A stretch of DNA of 13,569 nucleotides from Lentisphaera sp. (lineage in GTDB: Bacteria > Verrucomicrobiota > Lentisphaeria > Victivallales > GWF2-50-93), in NCBI GenBank assembly GCA_020721745.1, contig DYMC01000053.1, positions 1 through 13,569 on the forward strand. Direction: 5' to 3'. Within the stretch, counting starts at the first letter, position 1, and the number at the start of each line of letters is the position of its first letter. Made by a program: the position numbers and the translations under genes. Under the pieces are notes generated by a model. It was given only the letters and a program-made list of their open reading frames with translations, did no database searches and was not told where the DNA came from. Shown one piece after another: positions 8,001 to 13,569 of the stretch.

Positions 8001-8974
8001 CAGCCCTGGCATGATTTCGACGATGCAAAGACCAAAGCGCCCATCCTGTCGTCCACATCAGGATAGAATATCGGCTCGTAGTCTCCGCTTTCGCGGACGG
8101 CTTTTTGGAATTCCGCACGGAAATGATCGTAAATTCCGCTGTGGCCTTCCCGGCTTTCTGTCATGTCGAGTTGCCTCAGACGCCCGGGAAATCTGGCGCG
8201 TATGGCCTCGTAGAAGATGATCCTGTTGCAGAAAACATAGCAAAGCGTCCGTGCGGCGCGCTCGACCGCTCCGTGCCACGAATCGCTGTCGGACGGGTTG
8301 ACCGTCCATCCCATTTCATTCGCCATCCACTTTTGAAAATCGGCCTTGAAGGAACTGTTACGCTGGCATTCTTCAAGGATGAATTCGCAAGTCCCGGACA
8401 TCGGCCAGTCCAGATGCGTTTCGAGTGCCTTTATGAATACGATATCCGGAGGCAATCCCCAGTCATCACGTTTGTTTCCACAAACGGAAGCAAAGAATTC
8501 AAAGAATTCCGGAAGAAATTTTGTCTTCACATGGTTCAAAACCTCGGGCCGTCTGCAATCGTGTGGATTCTTCAAATTCAATCCTGAATTCCAATCTCTT
8601 AGACGCCTATTGATGACCGGGACATTCCACTTGCTCAGGTCGAAGAGGACAAAGCAGTTCACATTCCAAGTGAAAAAATATGGGCATTGAATGTTGTCAG
8701 CCTTCTCAAATGCATCCCTCATGAGAGCAAGGTCGTATGGGGAGCGCCCCTCCGGCGTCCCGGGAAGCTTGACTTCTCCGCAGAGAATGGGAGTATTGCC
8801 GTCCTTCAGAAAAATTCTCAGGTCGTTGCGCCTGTAGTTGCCCCTGCCGTATTGTTCGATCCTGACATCCTTGAACGGCCATTCGGGATGCGAGCGGAAC
8901 AGCTCATCACAACATGATTTGACTTCCGCGCAGAATTCAAGCTCATGCATCCTGATTTTGGAGTGCTCAGACAT
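5063..8974 (-). CDS. Fused restriction nuclease / N6-adenine DNA methyltransferase (type IIG-like)
   Basis: A 1303-residue single-chain restriction-modification enzyme, expected to methylate adenine in a target sequence and cut unmodified DNA. The N-terminus carries a PD-(D/E)xK-type nuclease signature: D51 then E67-V-K69. A helical region follows. The methyltransferase has motif X-like GQFFT near 360, AdoMet motif I DPACGSG at 388-394 and catalytic motif IV NPPY at 508-511, an order typical of gamma-class adenine methylases. After an acidic linker (DDENDD, around 735) a block with RFGIKSGCDAFF near 800 begins the probable target-recognition region, and the last ~150 residues are unassigned. 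The ATG at 8974 is preferred because GGAG (8981-8984) lies 6 nt upstream; a GTG at 8986 would add four residues. The gene starts 43 bp after pheT on the same strand, so read-through from the pheT promoter is likely; no promoter of its own is clear. Sampled blocks are more AT-rich than in neighbouring genes, which suggests horizontal transfer. No separate specificity, methylase or helicase subunit gene is adjacent. Alternatives are a BREX PglX-like or DISARM methylase, but the N-terminal nuclease motif and lack of partners favour type IIG. Confidence 0.88.
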   Translation of the reverse strand: MSEHSKIRMHELEFCAEVKSCCDELFRSHPEWPFKDVRIEQYGRGNYRRNDLRIFLKDGNTPILCGEVKLPGTPEGRSPYDLALMRDAFEKADNIQCPYFFTWNVNCFVLFDLSKWNVPVINRRLRDWNSGLNLKNPHDCRRPEVLNHVKTKFLPEFFEFFASVCGNKRDDWGLPPDIVFIKALETHLDWPMSGTCEFILEECQRNSSFKADFQKWMANEMGWTVNPSDSDSWHGAVERAARTLCYVFCNRIIFYEAIRARFPGRLRQLDMTESREGHSGIYDHFRAEFQKAVRESGDYEPIFYPDVDDRMGALVFASSKSCQGWKGVMANLTEYNFREIPYDIIGGIFQKLIAPEERQKFGQFFTHEDIIDVINVFCIRRAADAVIDPACGSGSFLVRAYHRKAWLSERDGRAQRSIDSHLRHEELLGQIFGCDIELFAAHLATLNLAARQITEEGNYPLVARGNFFELIEDRSEFCRIPTRSQGTGARERISTPVPLPELDAVLGNPPYIRQEDINKLGSLKRQPGESGDSFVSRGKNTKEHFQKLCSDMWPDLKLSGRSDQHCYFWPVAASCLKDGGYLGFLTSSSWLDVEYGFPLQRWILKNFKLVAVMESLDEPWFADARVKTAITILQRVLDPQAASSNIVRFVRFVKPLRGILGEKRGTEEAERQISSEKLRDTIMKSASPKDGEFIAIENADDFRIIAVRQSDLWKEGLRAWELLKKADHDASGDDENDDCGHETSSVEHKQNFRLSESRTSYPDYAAGKWGRFLRAPDIYFKLLKEYGHKFVRLGELAEIRFGIKSGCDAFFMPRDVTEEMLAEIKKGLLWRNLPLLSPCKLKDVESGKIRIIKAGDNSIHPIEAEFIRPEVHSLMQVDRPVVRKSDCNRVVLWVSADLKDISRSYAAKYIRWGARQTFASNKSDSVPVPERSTCAARPKWYDVTTNKLGVAFWPKAQQYRHIIPGNPEDLVCNCNLYTLVPDDKHDSELLPIILNSTVVALMKCFYGRYAGTEGNLKTEVCDAVLLEVPDPRGAGEDVARDIKQAFDSMCGRRVTHLVQESMLECHSQEHMREILAGPPELSRELQQDDRRMLDDAVFRMIGVDDDDTRRELIRELHYQTALYYRYQRTLEIQGMRNRAAAGRNHVSPQDMAESIWHSLSEREAGLPVKDWIKKRCRCVVSINIPDGKPSLIGSEDMFNPGTVIFKQGTSNIHLSCPSPSHATLVATLASLEIRGDVQLPRSPETCEALRTELESSLDEARANFSALAESRTGQDQLREKIVYVLMNWRVHGRKPTDQIPGKK

Positions 8975-8980
8975 TCCAAT

Positions 8981-8984
8981 CTCC
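8981..8984 (-). promoter_or_regulatory. Ribosome binding site deciding the RM gene start
   Basis: GGAG on the minus strand lies six bases before the ATG at 8974 and overlaps the codons that an upstream GTG start (8986) would use. This favours the shorter protein beginning MSEHSK. Confidence 0.5.
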
Positions 8985-9017
8985 ACACGAATTCATCTTG
9001 GACTTCAAGAAACACCC

Positions 9018-11429
9018 TCATCTCAACTGGACCGGGAGCTCCTTTGCGATTTTCGCACGCAGGCCGTCGTGTATCCTGTTCACCTCGTCGTCGGTGAGGG
9101 TCTTGTCCATGCTCCTGTAGTGGAAGGAGTATGCGAGGCTTTTCCTGCCCTTCCCGATTTTCCCGTCCGAGAAGACATCGAATATCTCGAACTTCTCCAG
9201 GAAGGGAGTTTTCTGCCTTGCCACAAAGCTCTCGATTGCACTGTTCTCCAGCGTGCTGTCGGCTTCGAGCGCTATGTCGCGTCTGGTTGATGGATATTGG
9301 GAGAACGCCTTGAACTGCAGTTTCGGTTTTTTTATCGCGAAGATCGCGGACATGTCGAATATCGCCAGGTAGAGCGGGGCTTTTATGCGCATGTTCTTCA
9401 CCAGAGGCCGCGCCGCCTCCCCGATTATTCCAAGGAATTCGGAACCTATGCGGAGCGCCAGTTTTTGCGCCGTGAAGATTCTGGATGCCGGACTGTCATC
9501 CGGGAGTTTTTCAAACTTCCAGCCGGGGAGCATGTTCAGGTCGAGGATGCTCTCGACGAGTCCTTTGATGTCGTAGAAGTCGTAGAGCTCGGATTTTTCG
9601 GCGGAATATCTTTCCGGATGCCTTCTGCCGGACATCGCCACGCATAGTTCGAGCTTCTCCGTGATGACGTTTCCATCTTTGGAGAACACCGCGCCCATCT
9701 CGAAGAGGGCCAGATCGGAGGAGCCGCGGGAGATGTTCCTGTTCACCGTGGCGAGCATCCCGGACAGGAGCGAGGGGCGCATGTATTCGCTGTCCTTGCT
9801 CAGCGGATTCGATATTGGCAGGATGGTCCTCTCTCCAAATCTCGGGTCGAGGAGCGCGGAGTCCCTGTCGAAGAAGCTGTAGTTGAGGCATTCGGAGAGT
9901 CCGGCATCCACCAGGCTGTTCCTGAACTTCTCTATTTCAATATATGCGTCATCTTCTATGAGCCCCCCGCAGACCGCCCGCGGCGGCTCGATGGGGATTT
10001 CTGATATTCCATGTATTCTGAGCACCTCCTCCGAGAGGTCCGCCTCGGAGAACAAATCCAGCCTGCAGGACGGCGGCATGACGATGCATTTCTCCTCGTC
10101 CTTGTCCTTTATACGGCAGCCCAGGCGCTTGAATATGCCGGCCATCTCGTCGTTGCTGATGTCCATCCCGAGCAGGGATTTTATCTTCGCGAAGCGGCAT
10201 GGTATTTCGGTCTGGACCGGCCCCCTGGCGCGGATGTCCACGAGTTCCGAGGCGACTTGTCCGCCGGCCAGTTCGAGGATGAGCGACAGGGCCCTGTTGC
10301 TTGCGAAGGTGACGCCTTCGATGTCCACCCCCCTTTCGAAGCGGTGGGACGAGTCGGATGAGATTCCGAGTCTGCGCGAGCTTGCCCTTATGTTGGATGG
10401 CTCGAAATATGCGCTCTCGATCAGGAGGTCGCTTGTCGAATCGTTTATTCCGCTGCCTTCTCCGCCCATTATGCCGGCCAGGGCGACCGGAGCCTCCGCG
10501 TCGCATATGACAAGGTTGCTCTCGTCGAGTTCATGGACGGTGCCGTCGAGGGTCTTTATCTTCTCTCCCCTGAAGGCTTTCCGCACCACTATCCTCCCGC
10601 CCTTCAGGAGCGAGAGGTCGAACGCATGGAGGGGCTGCCCGGTCTCGAACAGGACATAGTTGGTGATGTCCACGATGTTGTTTATCGGTCTGAGGCCGAT
10701 CTTGCGGAGCCTGTCCTTCATCCACTCGGGGCTTTCGCCGATCTTGACTCCGCGGACTATCCTCGCGGTGTATCTCGGGCATAGTTCCTGGGCGAGGACG
10801 GACACGAGCTGGGAATTGTCCGCAGGGGGCGCCTTTGCGAAAATCGCAGCGCTAGGCATGCTGAAGTCCAGTCCGCATATCGCCGCCAGGTCGCGGGCTA
10901 TGCCTATGTGCGAGAGCAGGTCGGGGCGGTTGGGGGTTATCTCCAGGTCGAAGACGGTATCGGATGGGAAAAGCTCGGACAGCGCAGTCCCCGGGACGCT
11001 GTCCTCCGGCAGATGGAGGAGGCCATCGGATTTCTCGTCCATGCCGAGCTCCTCCGCGCTGCACAGCATACCCTCGGATGGGATTTTGCGAATTTCGCGC
11101 CTGGCTATTGTCAGTTTCTCTCCAGTCTTCCTGTCGGTAAGCGTCGCGCCGAGCCTGGCCAGGGGGACTTTCGATCCCGCGTCGCAGTTCCGGGCGCCGC
11201 ATACCACGGAATGCTCGATGCTTCCATCCCAGACTTTACAGATGGAGAGCTTGTCCGCGTTGGGGTGTGGCCTGCGCTCCTTTATTTCGGCGACCACTAC
11301 CCCTTCGGGGACTGCGAATTTCGCGATTCCCTCCACTTCGATTCCGGCCATGGTGAGCTTTTCCGCCAGATTCGCGGCGTCGGGGTCAATGGCTATGTAA
11401 TCCTTTATCCAGCTCAGAGATATCTTCAT
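9018..11429 (-). CDS. pheT: Phenylalanine-tRNA ligase beta subunit
   Basis: The 803-residue beta subunit of the heterotetrameric cytoplasmic phenylalanyl-tRNA synthetase, which binds tRNA and edits mischarged Tyr-tRNA(Phe), while the alpha subunit holds the main active site. Domains in order: the EMAP-II-like tRNA-binding domain around 43-155 (VAEIKERRPHPNADKLSIC at 46-64), the conserved EITPNRPDLLSHIGIARD segment near 165-180, the B3/B4 editing domain about 210-380, the B5 domain about 405-480 with its metal-site SCRLDLFSEADLSEEV sequence, the synthetase core-like domain, and the ferredoxin-fold anticodon-binding domain from about 708 (SQYPSTRRDIAL) to the C-terminus (RSMDKTLTDDEVNRIHDGL). 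Length is standard and the frame is intact. The start ATG has no strong Shine-Dalgarno (an AGGA lies about 13 nt upstream). A promoter-like site lies at 11483-11510. pheS, commonly immediately upstream, is not in this window: upstream is a divergent transporter gene. Confidence 0.97.
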   Translation of the reverse strand: MKISLSWIKDYIAIDPDAANLAEKLTMAGIEVEGIAKFAVPEGVVVAEIKERRPHPNADKLSICKVWDGSIEHSVVCGARNCDAGSKVPLARLGATLTDRKTGEKLTIARREIRKIPSEGMLCSAEELGMDEKSDGLLHLPEDSVPGTALSELFPSDTVFDLEITPNRPDLLSHIGIARDLAAICGLDFSMPSAAIFAKAPPADNSQLVSVLAQELCPRYTARIVRGVKIGESPEWMKDRLRKIGLRPINNIVDITNYVLFETGQPLHAFDLSLLKGGRIVVRKAFRGEKIKTLDGTVHELDESNLVICDAEAPVALAGIMGGEGSGINDSTSDLLIESAYFEPSNIRASSRRLGISSDSSHRFERGVDIEGVTFASNRALSLILELAGGQVASELVDIRARGPVQTEIPCRFAKIKSLLGMDISNDEMAGIFKRLGCRIKDKDEEKCIVMPPSCRLDLFSEADLSEEVLRIHGISEIPIEPPRAVCGGLIEDDAYIEIEKFRNSLVDAGLSECLNYSFFDRDSALLDPRFGERTILPISNPLSKDSEYMRPSLLSGMLATVNRNISRGSSDLALFEMGAVFSKDGNVITEKLELCVAMSGRRHPERYSAEKSELYDFYDIKGLVESILDLNMLPGWKFEKLPDDSPASRIFTAQKLALRIGSEFLGIIGEAARPLVKNMRIKAPLYLAIFDMSAIFAIKKPKLQFKAFSQYPSTRRDIALEADSTLENSAIESFVARQKTPFLEKFEIFDVFSDGKIGKGRKSLAYSFHYRSMDKTLTDDEVNRIHDGLRAKIAKELPVQLR

Positions 11430-11482
11430 CTTGCAGTTTCAATCCTGTTTTTTCTTGTTTGAACTCGAAGCCGAGACCCGAT

Positions 11483-11510
11483 AATATAGGGAGGGAATCG
11501 GCTCTGGCAA
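11483..11510 (-). promoter_or_regulatory. Candidate promoter of pheT
   Basis: On the minus strand TTGCCA (11505-11510) and TATATT (11483-11488) are 16 bases apart; an overlapping TATTAT (11481-11486) would give 18. Transcription would begin near 11476, leaving a leader of about 45 nt. It could also serve the RM gene downstream. Confidence 0.5.
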
Positions 11511-11511
11511 G

Positions 11512-11533
11512 CGCCGGATCGCGATTTCTGGCG
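11512..11533. other. Imperfect palindrome upstream of the pheT promoter
   Basis: CGCCGGA (11512-11518) pairs with TTCTGGCG-side bases 11527-11533 (one G-T wobble), around an 8-nt centre. It ends one base before the pheT -35 hexamer on the upstream side, a plausible place for an activator or repressor site. No regulator family is recognised. Confidence 0.25.
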
Positions 11534-11647
11534 AGCCGTTGAATCGGACCCCGGACGCAGTGCCTGAAAATATTCCCGATATGCGCTTGAAAAATTTCCC
11601 CGAGCGGATATCTTGTCTGGTGAAGCAGGGTGAACCTCTGAACAATA

Positions 11648-11675
11648 TTGCAACGGGGCGGCAACGCCTTATATT
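11648..11675 (+). promoter_or_regulatory. Candidate promoter of the solute-binding protein gene
   Basis: TTGCAA (11648-11653) and TATATT (11670-11675) are separated by 16 bases. Transcription would begin near 11682, giving a leader of about 84 nt. The -10 hexamer and spacing equal those proposed for pheT and the SNF2 gene. Confidence 0.5.
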
Positions 11676-11765
11676 TAATGTTTGCGGAGACATCCCCTGC
11701 TTCGCTTCCCTCCTTCTGCGAGCTGCTGCCTTGAAAAAGCGGATTCCGCATGATAAACTCCCTCC

Positions 11766-13568
11766 ATGAACCAGCGTTCTTCGAGCAAAACATTTCGCCA
11801 ATGTGCGAAGCGGCTTCTGACGGCCGCCTGCATCTGCGCATGCGCCATCCCTGCGAATTTCGCATCGGAGCTGAGGCTCAGCGCAGGTGGCCGCGTAAGC
11901 ACAATAGATCCGGCGCTGGCGGCCGACTCCATAAGCGGATACATCGTCTGCGCCATCTACGACACCCTTCTTGAATACGACTACTCGGCCCGTCCATACA
12001 GGCTGGTCCCCGGCATGCTCGACGCCATGCCGGAGGCATCATCCGACTCGACCTCGTTCAAGTTCCGTCTGCGGGATGATCTTCTCTTCGCGGATTCCGG
12101 CGCAACGGCGGGCTGGAGCAGGGAGGAGAGGAGGATAGGCTCCAAGGACATCGAGTATTCGATCAAGCGGGTCGCGGACGCGCGTCTGAACTCGCCGGGC
12201 TACTGGATATTCAGAGGGAAGATAAAGGGGATTGACGATTTCCGGAAGGGGACGTCGTCTCTTGCGCCGAATGATTTTTCCGCATACGAGAAGCCCGTGG
12301 AGGGGATCAGAGTCCTCGACGAACGGACTTTCGAGATCCATCTGTCCAGGCCTGACCCGCGCTTTCTCTACATGCTGGCGATGCCCTACGCCGCCATCGT
12401 CTCGCGGAAGGCGGGGCTGTCAGGATGCGATTTCTCCGAGACGACGGCCGCTTCCGGCCCGTTCGTCCTCTCGGAATGGCGGCGCGACTACAAGATGACT
12501 TTTTCCAGGAACTGCGATTTTCGCAGGCAGACATACCCGGGGGCGGAGAGCGCCGGCGACAGGGACCGCCCCCTGCCCTACATTGACAAAATAACATGCT
12601 ATCTGGTGCGCCAGCCGCTCTCGGGATGGCTGATGTTCCTGCGCGGGGAGCTCGACATCGGCGGGGTTGACAGGGACAATTTCGACGCGGTGATAGATCC
12701 GGGCTCGAAGGACATCTCTCCTGCTCTCAGGGGCATGGGGATGAAACTTGTGGCCACGCCCGAGTTCCAGATAAACTACGTCGGATTCAGTTTCACGGAC
12801 AAGCGTCTTGCGGGCAATCCCGCCCTGCGCAGGGCGATGAGCATGGCATACGACATCGAGGCGAGGATAATCCACTCGAACTACGCGCTGCGCCCCGTCA
12901 ACGGTCCGATACCTCCCGGGGTCGCTGGCCACGAGGAGGATTATGTCAATCCCAATGCCCGATACGATCTTGACGAAGCCAGACGTCTCATGGCGGAGGC
13001 TGGCTATCCGGACGGAATTGATCCTGGGACAGGCAGGCCGCTGGAGTTTGATTTCGATCTTGGGGACACGTCGCCATACCACCGCCAGATTGCGGAGCTC
13101 ATGGTTGACGACATGGGGAAAATCGGGATCAGGATCAATCCCGTGCTGAACAGCAAGCCGAAGTTCTTCCAGAAGCTGTCCGAGGGCAAGATGCAGCTTT
13201 TCAGAATATCATGGGTGGGCGACTATCCCGATGCGGAAAACTTCCTCCAGCTCTTCTACGGGCCGAACGCGGGAAAGTCCAACAGGTCCTTCTACAGCGA
13301 CGCCAGGTTCGACGTGATGTTCGCCCAGGTGGCCGCGATGCCGGACTGCCCCGGGCGCACCCGCAGATATTCGGAGATGGCAAGATACGTGACCGGACAA
13401 TGCCCCTGGATATTCGAGAGCTCGCCAGTGACCTACCAGCTAGTCCACGGCTGGGTGGAGAACTTCATCCCGCACAATTTCGCGAACGGCCGGTGGAAGT
13501 ATCTGTCGGTGAACGAAAAAAGAAAGGCGGAACTCAAGCCAAAGATAAAGCCGATAACCTTCCAATGA
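11766..13568 (+). CDS. ABC transporter family 5 solute-binding protein (peptide/nickel/oligopeptide type)
   Basis: A 600-residue extracellular solute-binding protein of the SBP_bac_5 (OppA/DppA-like) family, which captures a ligand, usually a short peptide, for an ABC importer. The N-terminus is a signal peptide: basic residues (R11, K15, R16), a hydrophobic stretch from L17 to about I28, and a likely cleavage site around 30-33. There are cysteines in the hydrophobic part, but no good lipobox, so a soluble periplasmic protein is favoured. Family features include the opening STIDPALAADSISGYIVCAIYDTLLEYD, RRAMSMAYD near 355-363, the EARRLMAEAGYPDG block near 405-420, and WVGDYPDAENFLQLFYGPNAG near 483-503. 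Length fits. The ATG has no visible Shine-Dalgarno. The stop lies one base before the window edge, so any permease and ATPase genes would be outside. The ligand cannot be told from sequence. Confidence 0.92.
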   Translation: MNQRSSSKTFRQCAKRLLTAACICACAIPANFASELRLSAGGRVSTIDPALAADSISGYIVCAIYDTLLEYDYSARPYRLVPGMLDAMPEASSDSTSFKFRLRDDLLFADSGATAGWSREERRIGSKDIEYSIKRVADARLNSPGYWIFRGKIKGIDDFRKGTSSLAPNDFSAYEKPVEGIRVLDERTFEIHLSRPDPRFLYMLAMPYAAIVSRKAGLSGCDFSETTAASGPFVLSEWRRDYKMTFSRNCDFRRQTYPGAESAGDRDRPLPYIDKITCYLVRQPLSGWLMFLRGELDIGGVDRDNFDAVIDPGSKDISPALRGMGMKLVATPEFQINYVGFSFTDKRLAGNPALRRAMSMAYDIEARIIHSNYALRPVNGPIPPGVAGHEEDYVNPNARYDLDEARRLMAEAGYPDGIDPGTGRPLEFDFDLGDTSPYHRQIAELMVDDMGKIGIRINPVLNSKPKFFQKLSEGKMQLFRISWVGDYPDAENFLQLFYGPNAGKSNRSFYSDARFDVMFAQVAAMPDCPGRTRRYSEMARYVTGQCPWIFESSPVTYQLVHGWVENFIPHNFANGRWKYLSVNEKRKAELKPKIKPITFQ

Positions 13569-13569
13569 T

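Larger units (their letters stand above)
11430..11765. other. Divergent intergenic region between pheT and the solute-binding protein gene
   Basis: These 336 bp contain no convincing gene. A minus-strand frame runs through it into both neighbours, but it shows no family features and antisense overlap with the binding protein. The region holds promoter-like sites for both flanking genes, a hairpin-like palindrome at 11512-11533, an 8-nt palindrome ATCGCGAT (11518-11525) inside it, two similar AT-rich direct repeats at 11565-11579 and 11588-11603, and an 11-nt palindrome GCGGATTCCGC (11739-11749) in the leader of the binding protein gene. No tRNA fold was found by eye on either strand. Confidence 0.6.

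Noticed and set aside
1805..8974. DISARM or BREX system
   Set aside because: Only an SNF2 ATPase and a methylase are present, on converging strands; no drmA/drmB/drmC or brx/pgl partners are in the window, and the methylase carries its own nuclease motif.
8818..9021. 67-codon minus-strand frame whose ATG overlaps the pheT stop (ATGA)
   Set aside because: The overlap looks like translational coupling, but the frame lies out of phase over the N-terminus of the RM enzyme and its product resembles nothing known.
9883..10659. 258-codon open frame antisense to pheT
   Set aside because: It mirrors the conserved pheT sequence and has no recognisable domain or ribosome binding site.
11461..11660. 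A tRNA gene on the minus strand near a TTCGAGTTCAA segment
   Set aside because: No cloverleaf with acceptor and anticodon stems could be built by eye.
11386..11865. 159-codon minus-strand frame across the pheT/binding protein gap
   Set aside because: It overlaps the signal peptide region of the binding protein and the start of pheT, covers both promoter-like sites, and matches no family.
4939..13569. Same 11-nt end (CTTCCAATGAT) on the SNF2 and binding protein genes
   Set aside because: Both simply encode Phe-Gln-stop plus one base; no longer repeat extends from it.

Overview
The window looks like a chromosomal segment of a moderately GC-rich Gram-negative bacterium. PheT has the usual ~800-residue bacterial form, and the oligopeptide-type binding protein has a signal peptide but no convincing lipobox, which suggests a periplasm. 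Several genes (SNF2 protein, pheT, binding protein) lack a clear Shine-Dalgarno sequence. That is compatible with Verrucomicrobiota/PVC-like or Bacteroidota-like lineages, but taxonomy is only a guess. All five long genes other than the first two are single complete frames of 600 codons or more, with no frameshift seen.

Layout, left to right. (1) 1-134: a 7-nt tandem repeat, then a long imperfect hairpin (36-93) and a second hairpin (100-120), no gene. (2) 135-1718, minus strand: a two-gene operon of a sugar-nucleotide epimerase related to CDP-tyvelose/CDP-paratose 2-epimerases followed by a Nudix hydrolase. The epimerase has Phe where the catalytic Tyr is expected. (3) 1805-4948, plus strand: a SWIM zinc-finger SNF2-family ATPase, divergent from the operon. 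(4) 4929-5036, minus: a possible 35-residue ORF with a good ribosome binding site, in the gap between convergent genes. (5) 5063-8974, minus: a 1303-residue fused nuclease-methyltransferase (type IIG restriction-modification architecture). (6) 9018-11429, minus: pheT, directly upstream of the RM gene and on the same strand. (7) 11430-11765: a 336-bp divergent regulatory region. (8) 11766-13568, plus: a family 5 extracellular solute-binding protein.

How they fit together: pheT, the epimerase and the transporter protein read as ordinary core or metabolic genes. The RM gene is the accessory element. It lies 43 bp behind pheT, is locally more AT-rich than its neighbours, and carries nuclease, methylase and probable target-recognition regions in one chain, so it can act as a stand-alone defence system. 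The SNF2 ATPase converges on it; a functional link (as in DISARM, which pairs an SNF2 helicase with a methylase) is possible but not supported, because the other DISARM genes are absent here. The best unexplained signals are the 58-nt hairpin next to heptamer repeats, the small ORF behind the RM gene, and three promoter-like sites that share the same -10 hexamer and spacing.
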